Assembly (NCBI GenBank): GCA_034007705.1
Contig: JAVEQK010000011.1
Span: 22,125 to 86,124 of the forward strand
Direction: 5' to 3'
Length of the DNA: 64,000 nucleotides
From: UBA10518 sp022837185
GTDB taxonomy: Bacteria; Desulfobacterota; Desulfobulbia; Desulfobulbales; Desulfobulbaceae
Shown: positions 26,091 through 36,324 of the stretch, piece by piece
How the letters are laid out: each line of letters starts with the position of its first letter
Position numbering within the stretch: position 1 is the first letter of the stretch
Program-made: the position numbers and the translations under genes
The notes under the pieces: generated by a model
What the model was told of the DNA's origin: nothing
The model's input: the letters and a program-made list of their open reading frames with translations, nothing else
Database searches by the model: none

Positions 26091-26175
26091 ACCCGGCCAG
26101 TCCGCCGGCCGGCCTCATCTCCGGCAGCGGCAGGCCGGCGGCGGAGTACACGGAAACCGGAGAGGCGTTTATGAA

Positions 26176-26210
26176 GAAGCGGGGTCGATGCGGCCCCGCT
26201 TCGCTGTTTT
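26176..26210 (+). terminator. Hairpin terminator between peroxiredoxin and selB
   Basis: GAAGCGGGG (26176-26184) pairs with CCCCGCTTC (26194-26202) around a 9-nt loop, followed by GCTGTTTT. It lies between the convergent peroxiredoxin and selB genes and probably ends the peroxiredoxin transcript. Confidence 0.65.
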
Positions 26211-26313
26211 GAGCCTGACCCGGACGACCCGCGGTCCGCGGCGGCAAAAGCATCCCGCCACCGCCGCCCTTTCTTCGCCGTAATGCGGCAGCGCAGGGGG
26301 AATCGCGAAACCT

Positions 26314-28239
26314 TCAGCCTTTGCGCAGCACCCGCTTGTCGCCGATGCGGATGGTCAGCTTGATCTTGTCGAGATATTCAAGCAGGGGAATGGAATATTT
26401 GCGGGTGAGCCCGGTCAGATCCTTGAACCGGGGGGCGTCGATTTCGCCGTGCTGTTGAATGTAGGACGAAACCTTCCTGCCCAGTTCCTCGATGCTGGAC
26501 GATTCAAAATAGAGGGATTCCGTCACCTTGATCAGTTTTTTCTCCTGCAGCAGCAGATTCAGGACCTGCAGGATCTGTTTTTCGGGAAAATCGACCAGCG
26601 AGCCGATGACCTCCTGAAGGTTCGGCGGCGTCAGCCCGCTGTCCAGGTAGACCTTGAGGATCCGGTCCTTCATGTCCTGTTCGTCCACCTGCAGTGTGAC
26701 CTTGAAGTCGGCCAAACGCAGATTCGCCTGGTCCTGGACGATGGTGTTTCTTTTTACCAGGCTGTTGATGACGTACTGGAAGAGTTTGGGGTCCACCGGC
26801 GGCCTGAGACCCGAGCGCAGCTCTTCCCTGGCCAGGCCGCTTTTCAGGGGATTCTCCCGGTGATACTGTTTGAGGATATCGAGGATTTTCGCGGCGAGAT
26901 TGCCGACCACGGAGCCGGCCACCATCCACTGCCGCTCCGAATCGACCACCACAATTTCTCCGCTTGAAACCGGCAGCTGGAGAAGCTTTTTCAGGCGGTT
27001 GCCGAAAACGCCCAACCGGGTCGAAAGCTGCTGCTGCGTCAATCCTTTCGGCCCCGCTTCTTCAAGGAACAGCTGCAGCCGTTCGATGTCCGTTCCCTCG
27101 GTATAGAGGGTGAAAATTCTTTGGTTTTTCTCCCGGTCGGCGGGGGTGGTCCGTTTTCTTTTGGGCGGGGCGTTGTTGAGGATCGTTCCGCCGCCGATGG
27201 TCCGTATGGGTGAATAACTGCGGACAACGTAACGGTCGCTGGGCCAGACGGCGGCCGGCTCCTGCAATATGAGCTGGACGGAAACCGTGTCGCCCGGCTG
27301 GACCTCCTCCGTATCCATGAAGACGATCCTGCCGGTTATTTCCCGGGTGCCGACGTGAACCCGTACCAGGGACCTGTTTTTCAGCTTGGCCGGATTGGAC
27401 TCCAGGTAGTGAAAGCGGGCGTCAAGCAGGGTGGAATTGACCAGGCTGCCTGGCGCCGCGGCCATGTCGCCCCGATTGATCTGTTCTTTTTCCACACCCT
27501 GGAGATTGATGGCGGTCCGGTGGCCGGCCTCGACCAGTTCCACATCCTTGCCGTGCACCTGGATGCCCCGTATTTTCGCCTTGACCAGGGAGGGATAAAA
27601 CTCGATTTCCTCGCCCACGCCAATTCTGCCGTCCATGGAGGACCCGGTGATGACGGTGCCGAAGCCCTTCATGGAAAAGACACGGTCGACGGCCAGCCGG
27701 AACGGTCCGAATTCTTCATGCACGGGAAGGGCGCGGACCTTGTCGTCGATGAGCTGCACCACCCGGTCGATTCCTTCACCGGTCACGGAGGAGACGGCGA
27801 CCATCGGCGCGTTTTCCAGGAACGTGTTCATGAAGTGCTCCCGGACGTCTTCTTCGACCATTTCCAGCCATTCCTCGCTGACCATATCCTTTTTGGTCAG
27901 TACAATGATGCCCTCGTCAATGCCGAGCAGCTGGCAGATTTCGAAATGTTCCCGGGTCTGGGGCATGACACCCTCGTCGGCGGCGATGACAAAGACGACC
28001 AGGTCCATGCCGGCGGCGCCGGCGACCATGTTGCGGACGAACTTTTCGTGGCCCGGCACATCGACGATGCCGATGCGGCGGCCGCTGGGCAGGTCAAGGT
28101 AGGCGAAGCCCAGTTCAATGGTGATCCCCCGCTCTTTTTCCTCCTTGAGACGATCGGTGTCGATACCGGTCAGGGCGCGGATCAGGCTGGTTTTGCCGTG
28201 ATCCACATGTCCCGCGGTGCCAAGTATGATTTCACGCAT
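26314..28239 (-). CDS. selB: Selenocysteine-specific translation elongation factor
   Basis: A 641-residue GTPase that brings Sec-tRNA to UGA codons marked by a SECIS hairpin. The EF-Tu-like part has GTAGHVDHGKTSLIRALTG, VDVPGHEKFVRNM and TKKDMV. Domains II and III follow, and the C-terminal third (about 390-641) consists of winged-helix domains that bind the mRNA hairpin. Length is normal. It is the last gene of a minus-strand mrp-MBL-selB run and is convergent with a gene that needs it. selA, selC and selD are not in the window. Confidence 0.97.
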   Translation of the reverse strand: MREIILGTAGHVDHGKTSLIRALTGIDTDRLKEEKERGITIELGFAYLDLPSGRRIGIVDVPGHEKFVRNMVAGAAGMDLVVFVIAADEGVMPQTREHFEICQLLGIDEGIIVLTKKDMVSEEWLEMVEEDVREHFMNTFLENAPMVAVSSVTGEGIDRVVQLIDDKVRALPVHEEFGPFRLAVDRVFSMKGFGTVITGSSMDGRIGVGEEIEFYPSLVKAKIRGIQVHGKDVELVEAGHRTAINLQGVEKEQINRGDMAAAPGSLVNSTLLDARFHYLESNPAKLKNRSLVRVHVGTREITGRIVFMDTEEVQPGDTVSVQLILQEPAAVWPSDRYVVRSYSPIRTIGGGTILNNAPPKRKRTTPADREKNQRIFTLYTEGTDIERLQLFLEEAGPKGLTQQQLSTRLGVFGNRLKKLLQLPVSSGEIVVVDSERQWMVAGSVVGNLAAKILDILKQYHRENPLKSGLAREELRSGLRPPVDPKLFQYVINSLVKRNTIVQDQANLRLADFKVTLQVDEQDMKDRILKVYLDSGLTPPNLQEVIGSLVDFPEKQILQVLNLLLQEKKLIKVTESLYFESSSIEELGRKVSSYIQQHGEIDAPRFKDLTGLTRKYSIPLLEYLDKIKLTIRIGDKRVLRKG

Positions 28240-28287
28240 GGTTCAGTGCTCTCTGCCTGATAGGAAAGGAGTGACGGAGCGGTTCTC

Positions 28288-28929
28288 TTATGGAAAACCG
28301 TTGTGCAGGAAGGGATTTGCCCTGGCCTCTTCACCAATGGTCGACCGGTTGCCTTCGTAGCCGTGCCCCGGCCAGACGATGGTGTCGCCGGGCAGGACAA
28401 GCAGCCGGGTGCGGATGGAGTTCAGCAGTTCCCGGGTCGATCCCCCGGGAAAGTCGGTCCGTCCGACTCCGCCGGTAAAGAGGGTGTCCCCGGTAAAGCA
28501 GTGCGGTTTGGAGTAGAGGCAGATGCCGCCGGGGGTGTGGCCCGGGGTATGGATCACCTGCAACTGCTCACGGCCGAACTGAATGACGTCCCCATGGTCA
28601 ACCAGCCTGTCGGGCCGGGGCGACTCGGGCAGCCCGAGAATGGAAAAGTATTCCTGCACCTCGGGCTGCCAGAAAAAGGCCGCGTCCTCTCTGTGCATGA
28701 TGATCTCGGCCCCGGTCTTCTCCCGCAGGGGGCCGTTGCCGCAGACATGATCGGGATGGCCGTGGGTGGCGACAAGATAGCGGACGGAGGCGTTGAGCCG
28801 GGCGCACCGGTCCAGTATCCTCTCCTCTTCGCCGCCGGGATCAATGATCACGGCCTGCCCGGTTTCCTCGCAGGTGAGGATATAACAGCACACCTGCATC
28901 ATTCCGACGGTCAGTTGTTCTACCTGCAT
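28288..28929 (-). CDS. Metallo-beta-lactamase-fold hydrolase, glyoxalase II-like
   Basis: A 213-residue MBL-fold protein with the metal-binding THGHPDHVCGN (HXHXDH), HTPGHTPGG, FTGDTLFTGGVGRTDFPGG and WPGHGYEGN motifs. This is the pattern of hydroxyacylglutathione hydrolase-like enzymes, though the substrate may be another thioester or persulfide. The longer frame from 29034 has a non-coding-like N-terminus, so I used ATG 28929. It lies between mrp (65 bp) and selB (49 bp) on the same strand. Confidence 0.88.
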   Translation of the reverse strand: MQVEQLTVGMMQVCCYILTCEETGQAVIIDPGGEEERILDRCARLNASVRYLVATHGHPDHVCGNGPLREKTGAEIIMHREDAAFFWQPEVQEYFSILGLPESPRPDRLVDHGDVIQFGREQLQVIHTPGHTPGGICLYSKPHCFTGDTLFTGGVGRTDFPGGSTRELLNSIRTRLLVLPGDTIVWPGHGYEGNRSTIGEEARANPFLHNGFP

Positions 28930-28993
28930 GCGATCATTTTCCCGGCTGTGTGCAAGGCACGTTTGACGTGGAGGGACACGATACCGGCACGGC

Positions 28994-29977
28994 TCAACAG
29001 TCGCACTTGTCGGGGTCGCACCCGCCGGGTCCACAGGCGCAGTCTGACCCCAGGGGGTTGATTGTTTTCAGATGGACGGGGGTGGTGGCCGGCAGGCGCA
29101 GGGCCACCGCGTCGATGATGGCGCTGAACGCACTGGTCGCCGGGGTGTCGGCGCCGGACGAGAGATAGGGCTCGCCCGTATCGCCCGCGATGACGACCCG
29201 GGGGTCCATGGGCACGCGTCCCAGGAAGGGGAGATCAAACTCGCGGGCAACCTGTTCGCCGCCGCCGGAGCTGAAAATATCCACGGTCTTTTCGCAGTGC
29301 GGGCAAACGAAACCGGACATGTTCTCCACCACCCCGAGGACCGGCATATTGAGGGTCCGGCAGAAATTGATGGACTTCCTGACATCTGCCAGGGCGACGG
29401 ACTGGGGCGTGGTAACAATCAGGGCATGGACGTTTTTTATGGTCTGGGCCACGGAGAGCGGTTCGTCTCCCGTGCCGGGCGGCGCGTCAACAATCAGATA
29501 ATCGAGCTCGCCCCAGTCCATGTCGGCCACAAACTGCCGTATGGCCTGTATTTTCAGGGGGCCGCGCCAGATTATGGCTTCATCACGGTTTTTCATCATA
29601 TATTCAAGAGATACGACCTTGAGCTTATTGTTGTACATGAGGGTTGGGACAAGATCGCCCGGATTTTTCGGAGGTACCAGGGGATCGGTGAGGTTGAGCA
29701 TTCTGATGACATCCGGTCCGTGCAGATCGACATCCATCAGGCCCACCATGAATCCCTTGTCTGCAAGACCCAGGGCCAGGTTGACCGCGACCGTGGATTT
29801 GCCGACCCCGCCCTTGCCGCTCATGACCAAAATTTTGTTCTTGATTTTGCCAAGGGATCTGGTGATGGCGATCTCCTGTTGCGCGAGGGCGGCCTGCGCC
29901 GCTGTGTCGCTGCCTTTTTGCTGGGACCCGCAGGAAGATTTCTGTTCGGGGTTGCACGATTTGCATGATTCAGACAT
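28994..29977 (-). CDS. mrp: Mrp/NBP35-type iron-sulfur cluster carrier ATPase with Cys-rich tails
   Basis: A 327-residue ParA-like ATPase that carries and delivers Fe-S clusters. It shows the deviant Walker A MSGKGGVGKSTVAVNLALGL, the switch DVDLHGPD, DAPPGTGDEP and the cluster-binding CPHC in GFVCPHCEKTV. Two additions are visible: an N-terminal Cys cluster (SCKSCNPEQKSSCG) and a C-terminal Cys-rich end (CACGPGGCDPDKCDC). The extra Cys could hold further clusters. It heads the mrp-MBL-selB operon. Confidence 0.93.
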   Translation of the reverse strand: MSESCKSCNPEQKSSCGSQQKGSDTAAQAALAQQEIAITRSLGKIKNKILVMSGKGGVGKSTVAVNLALGLADKGFMVGLMDVDLHGPDVIRMLNLTDPLVPPKNPGDLVPTLMYNNKLKVVSLEYMMKNRDEAIIWRGPLKIQAIRQFVADMDWGELDYLIVDAPPGTGDEPLSVAQTIKNVHALIVTTPQSVALADVRKSINFCRTLNMPVLGVVENMSGFVCPHCEKTVDIFSSGGGEQVAREFDLPFLGRVPMDPRVVIAGDTGEPYLSSGADTPATSAFSAIIDAVALRLPATTPVHLKTINPLGSDCACGPGGCDPDKCDC

Positions 29978-30248
29978 GGGAATTTCTCCGTATATGAGGA
30001 AAATGAATGAAAGGATGGCTGAGTATCACGACATACTGTAATTCCGGGAGCCTGAAAAGCAAAGAAAAAATGTCCCGGCCGGAGATCCCGGGCGGATTCC
30101 CCCCGGGGAAAGCGGGCGATGCGGGGAAAATCCGGCAAATATTTTGACAATTATCGGAAATCATGTCAATAATTCAAGCGGTCGTGTCTTTTCACGTTTT
30201 TCCGTGCCGGGTCAGGCTGAACCATTCAACAATTGTCGCCAAGCGGTC

Positions 30249-32519
30249 ATGCTGCAATCGAAATCCCTTCCCTTTCTGGTCGTTGTCGCCGTTGCGGCGG
30301 TCGTCTTTCTGCCCGTTTATATTCTGACCTACCTGTATCCGTCCATAGACAAACTGCTCATACAGGATGCGGAACATCATGCCCGGAGCGTGGCCAGCCA
30401 TTTTTCCCTTCACCTGGACGCGGCCGGAGAACATCTTCGCTACCGGGATATTACCCCGGAACTGAAACAGGAGATTGCCCTGACGGTCAGCAATTTTTCC
30501 CTGGAGAAACTGAAGGTGTTTTCCGCAACGGGGGAGATACTTTTTTCAACGGCTCCCGAAGAAATCGGCCAGGTCAACGATCAGGACTATTTCAGAAGCG
30601 TCGTCATGCGCGGCAAGAATTTCACCAAGATGGTGCGCAGGAATACCAGTACCCTTGAAGGCCGGACGGTGACGCGGGACGTCATCGAAACGTATGTACC
30701 GATATTCGGCCGGGACCGGGTAGTCGGTGCCTTTGAAATATATTATGACATTACCGAACTCAGGGAAATGTTCGGCAATCTTATCCATCGCTCAACCATT
30801 GTCATTTACGGAGTTTCCATTCTGCTGATCACCTCCCTGCTGATCAGCCTGTTTATCCTGTCCAAAAACATATCTGCGCGCCTCCGGACCGAGAAGGCCC
30901 TTGTCGAGCGGGAAAAGGAACTGGAGGGCCTGGTCGGGCAGCGGACGGCCGAACTTTCCGCGGCCAGCCTGCAGATGGAGTAGGACAGCAGAAAAAGATG
31001 GGAAATTGAGCAGGATCTCCGTGTTTCCGAGGAAAGATATCGGGCCCTGGTTGAAATGGCCGGGGACGCGATTTTTGTCGCCGATGCCGACTCAGGCCTC
31101 ATCACCGACGTCAACAGAAAGGCAACGGAACTTGTCGGCCGCAGGGCTCCGGAGACCGTCGGCCGGCACCTCCTGTCCCTGCACCCTGTTGATGAAGGCG
31201 GCCTGTACGCGGAACTGGTGAAAAACAATTATTCGGCCCTGCCTTCCGATACCCCGCTGTACGTCCAGCACAGCAGCGGCCGCAGAATTCCCGTTGAAAT
31301 TTCCTCTGCCATCCTTGCCCACGGAGACCGCAGACTGCTCCTGGCGATATTCCGCGATATTACCCGGAGAATGAAGATCGAGGAGGAACTGCGGAAAGCG
31401 GAGCGGCTCCGGACGGCTTCGCTCCTTGCCGGCGGAATAGCGCATGATTTCAATAACCTGTTAACCGCGATACAGGCTAATGTTTCCATGGCCCAGCAGG
31501 AAGCGGCCGACAGCGGGACCATCGGCAAGCGGCTGCAGGGAATTGAAGAGGCGGTCGATCGGGCCAGGGGAATGACCCGACAGCTGCTGAGCTTCGCCAA
31601 GGGAGGACGGCCGGTCAGTAAGCCCGTCCGCCTTGGCGCGATTATCCGGGACTCGGCGGCTTTCGTTCTGCAGGGCTCCGGCGTTAAGTGTGACTGGGAG
31701 ATCGCGGCGGATCTGTGGCCGGTCAATGGTGATGCGGATCAGATCAGCCAGGTGATCAGCAACATTGTCATCAATGCGTCCCAGGCCTTGCAGGGAAGCG
31801 GCGTATGCCGGATCAGGGGAGAAAACGTCACGGTCGGGGAAGGCGACCGGCTGGACCTGCCGCCGGGCAGATACATCCGGATAGACATCAGGGATGAGGG
31901 GCCGGGAATTTCCGAGGATAAGCTTGACAGGATTTTTGAACCATTTTATACCACCAAACCACAGGGCACCGGACTGGGACTGAGTTCGGCCCAAGCCATT
32001 GTCCGGCAGCATGAGGGGCGGATCCGGGTCGAATCCAGGGCCGGGGAGGGAACGACCTTTTCCGTTTTTCTGCCCGCGGTCCCCGGACTGCCCGCGGAAA
32101 ACGGGGCTGAGGGCGGAGAAGGTGACCTGAAGGGCGCCGGCAGGATACTGGTCATGGATGATGAGGCCATGATCCGGGACACGGCCGCCAATCTGCTGGA
32201 CTTTTTCGGCTATGAAGTTGATACCGCCGCGGACGGCGAGACGGCGGTGCGGATGTACAAGGAAGCCCTTGCCGGGGCAAGGCCCTATGCAGCGGTGATC
32301 CTGGATCTGACGGTGTCCGGAGGCATGGGGGGAAAAGAAGCGGCCAGGCTGCTGCGGGAGATCGATCCGGGCGCCCGGATCATCGTTTCCAGCGGCTATC
32401 ATACCGATCCCGTCATGGCCAGTCCTCGGGAGTACGGTTTTGACGGGGCGGTTGCCAAACCCTACCGGATGGACGAACTGGGGAAGGCCGTCAGGGCGGT
32501 CCTTTCCGGGAGGGCATAA
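30249..32519 (+). CDS. Hybrid sensor histidine kinase interrupted by one in-frame UAG
   Basis: Read through a single TAG at 30981-30983 (codon 245), the frame encodes 756 residues with a normal kinase architecture. In order: TM1 (about 6-26), a Cache-like extracytoplasmic region with DYFRSVVMRGKNFTKM, TM2 (about 180-200), a coiled-coil linker, then the TAG, a PAS domain (RYRALVEMAGDAIFVAD), HisKA with His399 in GGIAHDFNNLLTAIQ, HATPase_c (EPFYTTKPQGTGLGLSSAQ) and a receiver with Asp686 (VILDLTVSGG). The TAG lies in the linker between LQME and DSRKRWEIEQ, both in frame. It may be pyrrolysine or suppressor read-through, a recent nonsense mutation, a sequence error, or two separately translated halves (ATG 31056 could start the second). 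The full coding frame is otherwise intact. Confidence 0.8.
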
Positions 32520-32584
32520 CTTTCTTTCCTCTGCCCGCAACGACCGGCGGAGAACTCATCATCAAGGAAACGGGTTGAATCGAT

Positions 32585-33244
32585 ATGAAAACTGAATGCG
32601 ACCAGTGCGGGACCTGTTGTGCAAAGGGCGGACCGGCCCTCCATGTGGAAGATATCTCCCTGATCAGAAGCGGATTGCTCTCCATTGACGACCTGGTGAC
32701 GATCCGGGAGGGAGAAATCGTTCTCCAGTCCGATACGGGAAAACCGGAGACAACGGAAGTGGAACTGATCAAGATACAGGGCCTGGGCGGAGACTGGTGC
32801 TGCCGCTTTCTGGATCCGGGCACGCGGACCTGTACCGTTTATGAAAACCGGCCTCTGGCCTGCCGTCTCCTGGAATGCTGGAATCCCGATGCCGCCCTGG
32901 AGATAAGCGGGAAAAAACTTCTCAGCCGTTTTGACATCATCGCCGCGGACGACCCGTTGCTGGAGCTGCTCAGGTTCTATGATCAACAGCTTGCCCTGCC
33001 GGACATGGTTGAAGTCAGGGTACGGCTGAATTCCGAGGAGCAGAGGGAAAGCACGCTCGCCGAACTGCGGGAGCAGGTTGAACGGGACCTGCTGTTCAGG
33101 GCGCTGGCGGTGGACAGGTTCGCCTTTCCGGTGGAAAGGGAGCTGTTTTATTTCGGCCGGCCCCTCTTTCACCTGCTTGCCCCCCTGGGCGTGGCCATGA
33201 CGGAATCGCCCGAAGGGATCGCCCTGCACTTCGAGGAGCAGTAG
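32585..33244 (+). CDS. YkgJ-family cysteine cluster protein
   Basis: A 219-residue protein with the YkgJ/UPF0153 Zn- or Fe-chelating Cys cluster: CDQCGTCCAKGG at residues 5-16, WCCRFLDPGTRTCTVYENRP, CRLLECW. The C-terminal half is helical and acidic. The family is of unknown function and may carry a Zn or Fe-S site. It follows the kinase gene after 65 bp. Confidence 0.85.
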   Translation: MKTECDQCGTCCAKGGPALHVEDISLIRSGLLSIDDLVTIREGEIVLQSDTGKPETTEVELIKIQGLGGDWCCRFLDPGTRTCTVYENRPLACRLLECWNPDAALEISGKKLLSRFDIIAADDPLLELLRFYDQQLALPDMVEVRVRLNSEEQRESTLAELREQVERDLLFRALAVDRFAFPVERELFYFGRPLFHLLAPLGVAMTESPEGIALHFEEQ

Positions 33245-33493
33245 GTCCCATCCGGTCGCCGAAGCTGCGTCCGGGGTCAGGCGCCCGGCCGTCACTTTCC
33301 TCCCCGGGCTGTGTCTGAAAAGATGCATTTCACCGCCGGCACTGTGGTAATTCTTTGAATATTCCTTTCTTTTTATTATAAGGTATAATCTGCCCGCCGG
33401 TGGCCAAAGAACTTCCTGCGGCCATCAGCATGAAATAAACGGCAGAGCCCGGCCCCGGTCAATGGCTGGAATGACGGCCGGAAAGCATCCTGA

Positions 33494-33952
33494 ATGGAGG
33501 ACGTCGTGGATCCGTTAAGCCGAAAATTATTGAAGGAACTTGAGGAAATGCAGGAGCGGACAGGCCGCATGCTCAGGAACATGTCCATGGCACGGCTGGT
33601 GTCGCTGCAATCCGGGGGCTGGCAGCCTCCTGCCGACATTTACGAGTCCGAGCAGGAATATTATGTCTATTTTGACCTTGCCGGGGTGGACCCCCAGTCC
33701 TTTTCGGTCATGGTTGAAGGGCATCAGTTGCGGGTCCACGGGAAAAGACACCTGCCGCCCCACAGATCCATTGCCTGCATTCATCAGCTTGAAATCGAGC
33801 TGGGCCCGTTCGACCGCACCATCACCCTGCCGGGAACCGTGGATATTGACGCCGTCACCTCATCCTACACCAACGGCATCCTGACGGTCACCCTGCCGAA
33901 AAAGGTCAACAGGGACAAAATCAATATCGAAATCTCCATGGGAGAAGAATAA
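33494..33952 (+). CDS. Small heat shock protein (Hsp20/alpha-crystallin)
   Basis: A 152-residue ATP-independent chaperone with a short helical N-terminal arm, an alpha-crystallin domain (about 45-145: ADIYESEQEYYVYFDLAGVD and ITLPGTVDIDAVTSSYTNGI) and the tail VTLPKK. It holds unfolding proteins. Its TAA overlaps the lon ATG by one nucleotide, so chaperone and protease are co-translated. A TATAAT box is present upstream at 33384, but its -35 partner is unclear. Confidence 0.93.
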   Translation: MEDVVDPLSRKLLKELEEMQERTGRMLRNMSMARLVSLQSGGWQPPADIYESEQEYYVYFDLAGVDPQSFSVMVEGHQLRVHGKRHLPPHRSIACIHQLEIELGPFDRTITLPGTVDIDAVTSSYTNGILTVTLPKKVNRDKINIEISMGEE

Positions 33953-36324
33953 TGGAACAAGAACAGCAGAAGGAAAAACGGATCGATCCGCAAACCCTGC
34001 CGATTCCGGACATTCTGCCTATCCTCCCCCTGCACGGATTCGTCTTTTTCCCCGGCATGGGGTTCCCCCTGCAGGTCGCAAGCGTCTCATCCAAACAGCT
34101 TATCGATGACGCGCTGCTGGCCGACCGGATCATCGCCCTTGTCGCCCACCGGGACGAGAACGCCTCAAAGGATAGGCCCGCGGTCGAGGGAGATCTGTAC
34201 AAGATCGGCGTTGTGGGATACATCCATAAGCTGACCAAGGTGGAAGAGGAATATTACCAGGTGCTGGTCAGCGGGATCAGGAAGATCCGGATTGCCGAAT
34301 TTGTGCAGACCGAACCCTATCTCCGCGCCAGGGTCGAAGAGGTTCCCATGGAGATCCAGGAGGACCAGAAGATCGACGCGCTGATCCTCAACATCCGCAC
34401 CCAGTTCGGCAAGCTGGTCAAGCTGACTCAGCTGCCTCCGGAAATGGCCGCCACCATCAATTCCCTGTCCAATCATTTTCACGCCGCCTACATGGTTGTT
34501 TCCCAGCTCAATCTCAAGGTGGATGAAGAGCAGGAAATGCTCGAAATCAGGGACCTGGAGACCCTGCTGCACAAGACCGCCAGGGAACTGAACAAGCGGG
34601 TGGAAACGGCCCAGATCAGTCAGAAGCTGCAGGAGTCCTTTAAAAAGGACATGGACGAAAAACAGCGGGAGTTTTTTCTGCGCCAGCAGTTGAACGCCAT
34701 CAGGAAGGAACTGGGCGAGGGCGAAGACGACAAGGTGGAGATCAACGAACTGCGCAAGCGGGTGGAGGAAACCGGACTGAGTCCCGAAGCCCGGCTGGCG
34801 GTCGACAAGGAGCTGACCCGGCTTGACCGTATTCCGCCGTCGTCGCCGGAATACACGGTTTCAAGGAACTATATCGACTGGATCCTTGACCTGCCGTGGA
34901 CCGTGTCGAGCAAGGACACGCTGGATCTGGACAAGGCCCAGGAGGACCTGGACCGGGATCATTACGGGCTGAAAAAAATCAAGAAACGGATCATTGAGTT
35001 CCTCGCCGTCCGCAAATTGAAGGATGACGTCCATGGGCCCATCCTCTGTTTCGTGGGGCCGCCCGGAGTGGGGAAGACATCCCTCGGGCAGTCCATTGCC
35101 CGGACAATGAACCGCAAATTCGTCCGGATCGCCCTGGGCGGCGTTCGGGACGAGGCCGAAATAAGGGGCCACAGGCGGACCTACATCGGGGCGCTGCCCG
35201 GCCGGATCATCCATAGCCTGAAAAAAGCCGCCACCAACAACCCGGTTTTCCTGCTCGACGAGATCGACAAGCTGGGCAGCGATTTCCGCGGCGATCCATC
35301 ATCGGCCCTCCTGGAAGTGCTGGATCCGGAGCAGAACTCCACCTTTACCGATCATTATATCGATATCGAATTCGACCTCTCCAGGGTCATGTTCATCGCC
35401 ACCGCCAATGTTCTCGACACCATCCCCGGGCCCCTGCGCGACAGGATGGAGATCGTTGAGCTGTCCGGCTATACGGAGCACGAAAAGGTGGCCATAGCCA
35501 TGAATCATCTCATCGGCAAGCAACTGGAGGCGCATGCCCTCAGCAGTGATGACCTGGAAATAGGCGAAGAGGCCATCCGCCACCTGATCCGTTCCTATAC
35601 CCGGGAGGCCGGGGTTCGGAACCTGGAGAGGGAAATAGCCGCCATATGCAGGGGGGTGGCCAGCAAGATCGCCCGCGGACGCAATGAAAAAGTCGTGGTC
35701 ACCGCCGAGAACCTGTATGAATTCCTCGGTCCGGTCCGTTTTTTTTCCGAAGTCAAGGCCCGCACCTGGGGGCCGGGCCTGGCGACCGGATTGGCCTGGA
35801 CCCCGGTGGGCGGGGAGATCCTCTTCATCGAGACCTCGATGATGAAAGGGAAGGGCGGCCTGACCCTGACCGGCAAGCTGGGAGACGTGATGAAGGAATC
35901 GGCGACGGCCGCCCTGACCTATATCCGTTCCCATGCCGGCGACTTGGACATCGACGACAACCTGTTCGCCAATATCGACCTCCATGTCCATGTCCCCGAG
36001 GGGGCGATCCCCAAGGACGGCCCGTCGGCCGGAGTGGCGATGGTCTGCTCCCTTGTTTCCGTCATCACCGGGAAAACCATACGTCCGGACGTGGCCATGA
36101 CCGGCGAGATTACCCTCCGCGGCGACGTCCTGCCGGTCGGCGGCATAGGCGAAAAGGTCCTGGCGGCCCTGCGGGCCGATATCCGGGAAATCATCCTGCC
36201 GGTGCTGAATGAGAAGGACATCCTGGAAATTCAGGAAGATGTCCGGCAGGGGGTGATTTTTCATTACGCGCATACCATCAGTGACGTTCTGCGGACGGCA
36301 CTGGCGCAGAAGGCGGGCGAGTGA
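33952..36324 (+). CDS. lon: ATP-dependent protease Lon
   Basis: A 790-residue cytoplasmic protease. The N-terminal substrate domain starts ILPILPLHGFVFFPGM. The AAA+ module has the P-loop GPPGVGKTSLG (Lys375), LLDEIDKLGSD and arginine-finger region GPLRDRMEIVELSGYT. The protease domain carries the Ser692-Lys735 dyad (PKDGPSAG and GGIGEKVLAA), 43 residues apart, the same spacing as in E. coli Lon. It is coupled to hsp20 upstream (1-nt overlap) and ftsY downstream (1-nt overlap). Confidence 0.98.
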   Translation: MEQEQQKEKRIDPQTLPIPDILPILPLHGFVFFPGMGFPLQVASVSSKQLIDDALLADRIIALVAHRDENASKDRPAVEGDLYKIGVVGYIHKLTKVEEEYYQVLVSGIRKIRIAEFVQTEPYLRARVEEVPMEIQEDQKIDALILNIRTQFGKLVKLTQLPPEMAATINSLSNHFHAAYMVVSQLNLKVDEEQEMLEIRDLETLLHKTARELNKRVETAQISQKLQESFKKDMDEKQREFFLRQQLNAIRKELGEGEDDKVEINELRKRVEETGLSPEARLAVDKELTRLDRIPPSSPEYTVSRNYIDWILDLPWTVSSKDTLDLDKAQEDLDRDHYGLKKIKKRIIEFLAVRKLKDDVHGPILCFVGPPGVGKTSLGQSIARTMNRKFVRIALGGVRDEAEIRGHRRTYIGALPGRIIHSLKKAATNNPVFLLDEIDKLGSDFRGDPSSALLEVLDPEQNSTFTDHYIDIEFDLSRVMFIATANVLDTIPGPLRDRMEIVELSGYTEHEKVAIAMNHLIGKQLEAHALSSDDLEIGEEAIRHLIRSYTREAGVRNLEREIAAICRGVASKIARGRNEKVVVTAENLYEFLGPVRFFSEVKARTWGPGLATGLAWTPVGGEILFIETSMMKGKGGLTLTGKLGDVMKESATAALTYIRSHAGDLDIDDNLFANIDLHVHVPEGAIPKDGPSAGVAMVCSLVSVITGKTIRPDVAMTGEITLRGDVLPVGGIGEKVLAALRADIREIILPVLNEKDILEIQEDVRQGVIFHYAHTISDVLRTALAQKAGE

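Noticed and set aside
33355..33389. TTGAAT and TATAAT upstream of hsp20 as a promoter
   Set aside because: The spacing of 23 nt is too long for sigma-70 and no heat-shock (RpoH) consensus or CIRCE element is visible; only the TATAAT itself is noted.
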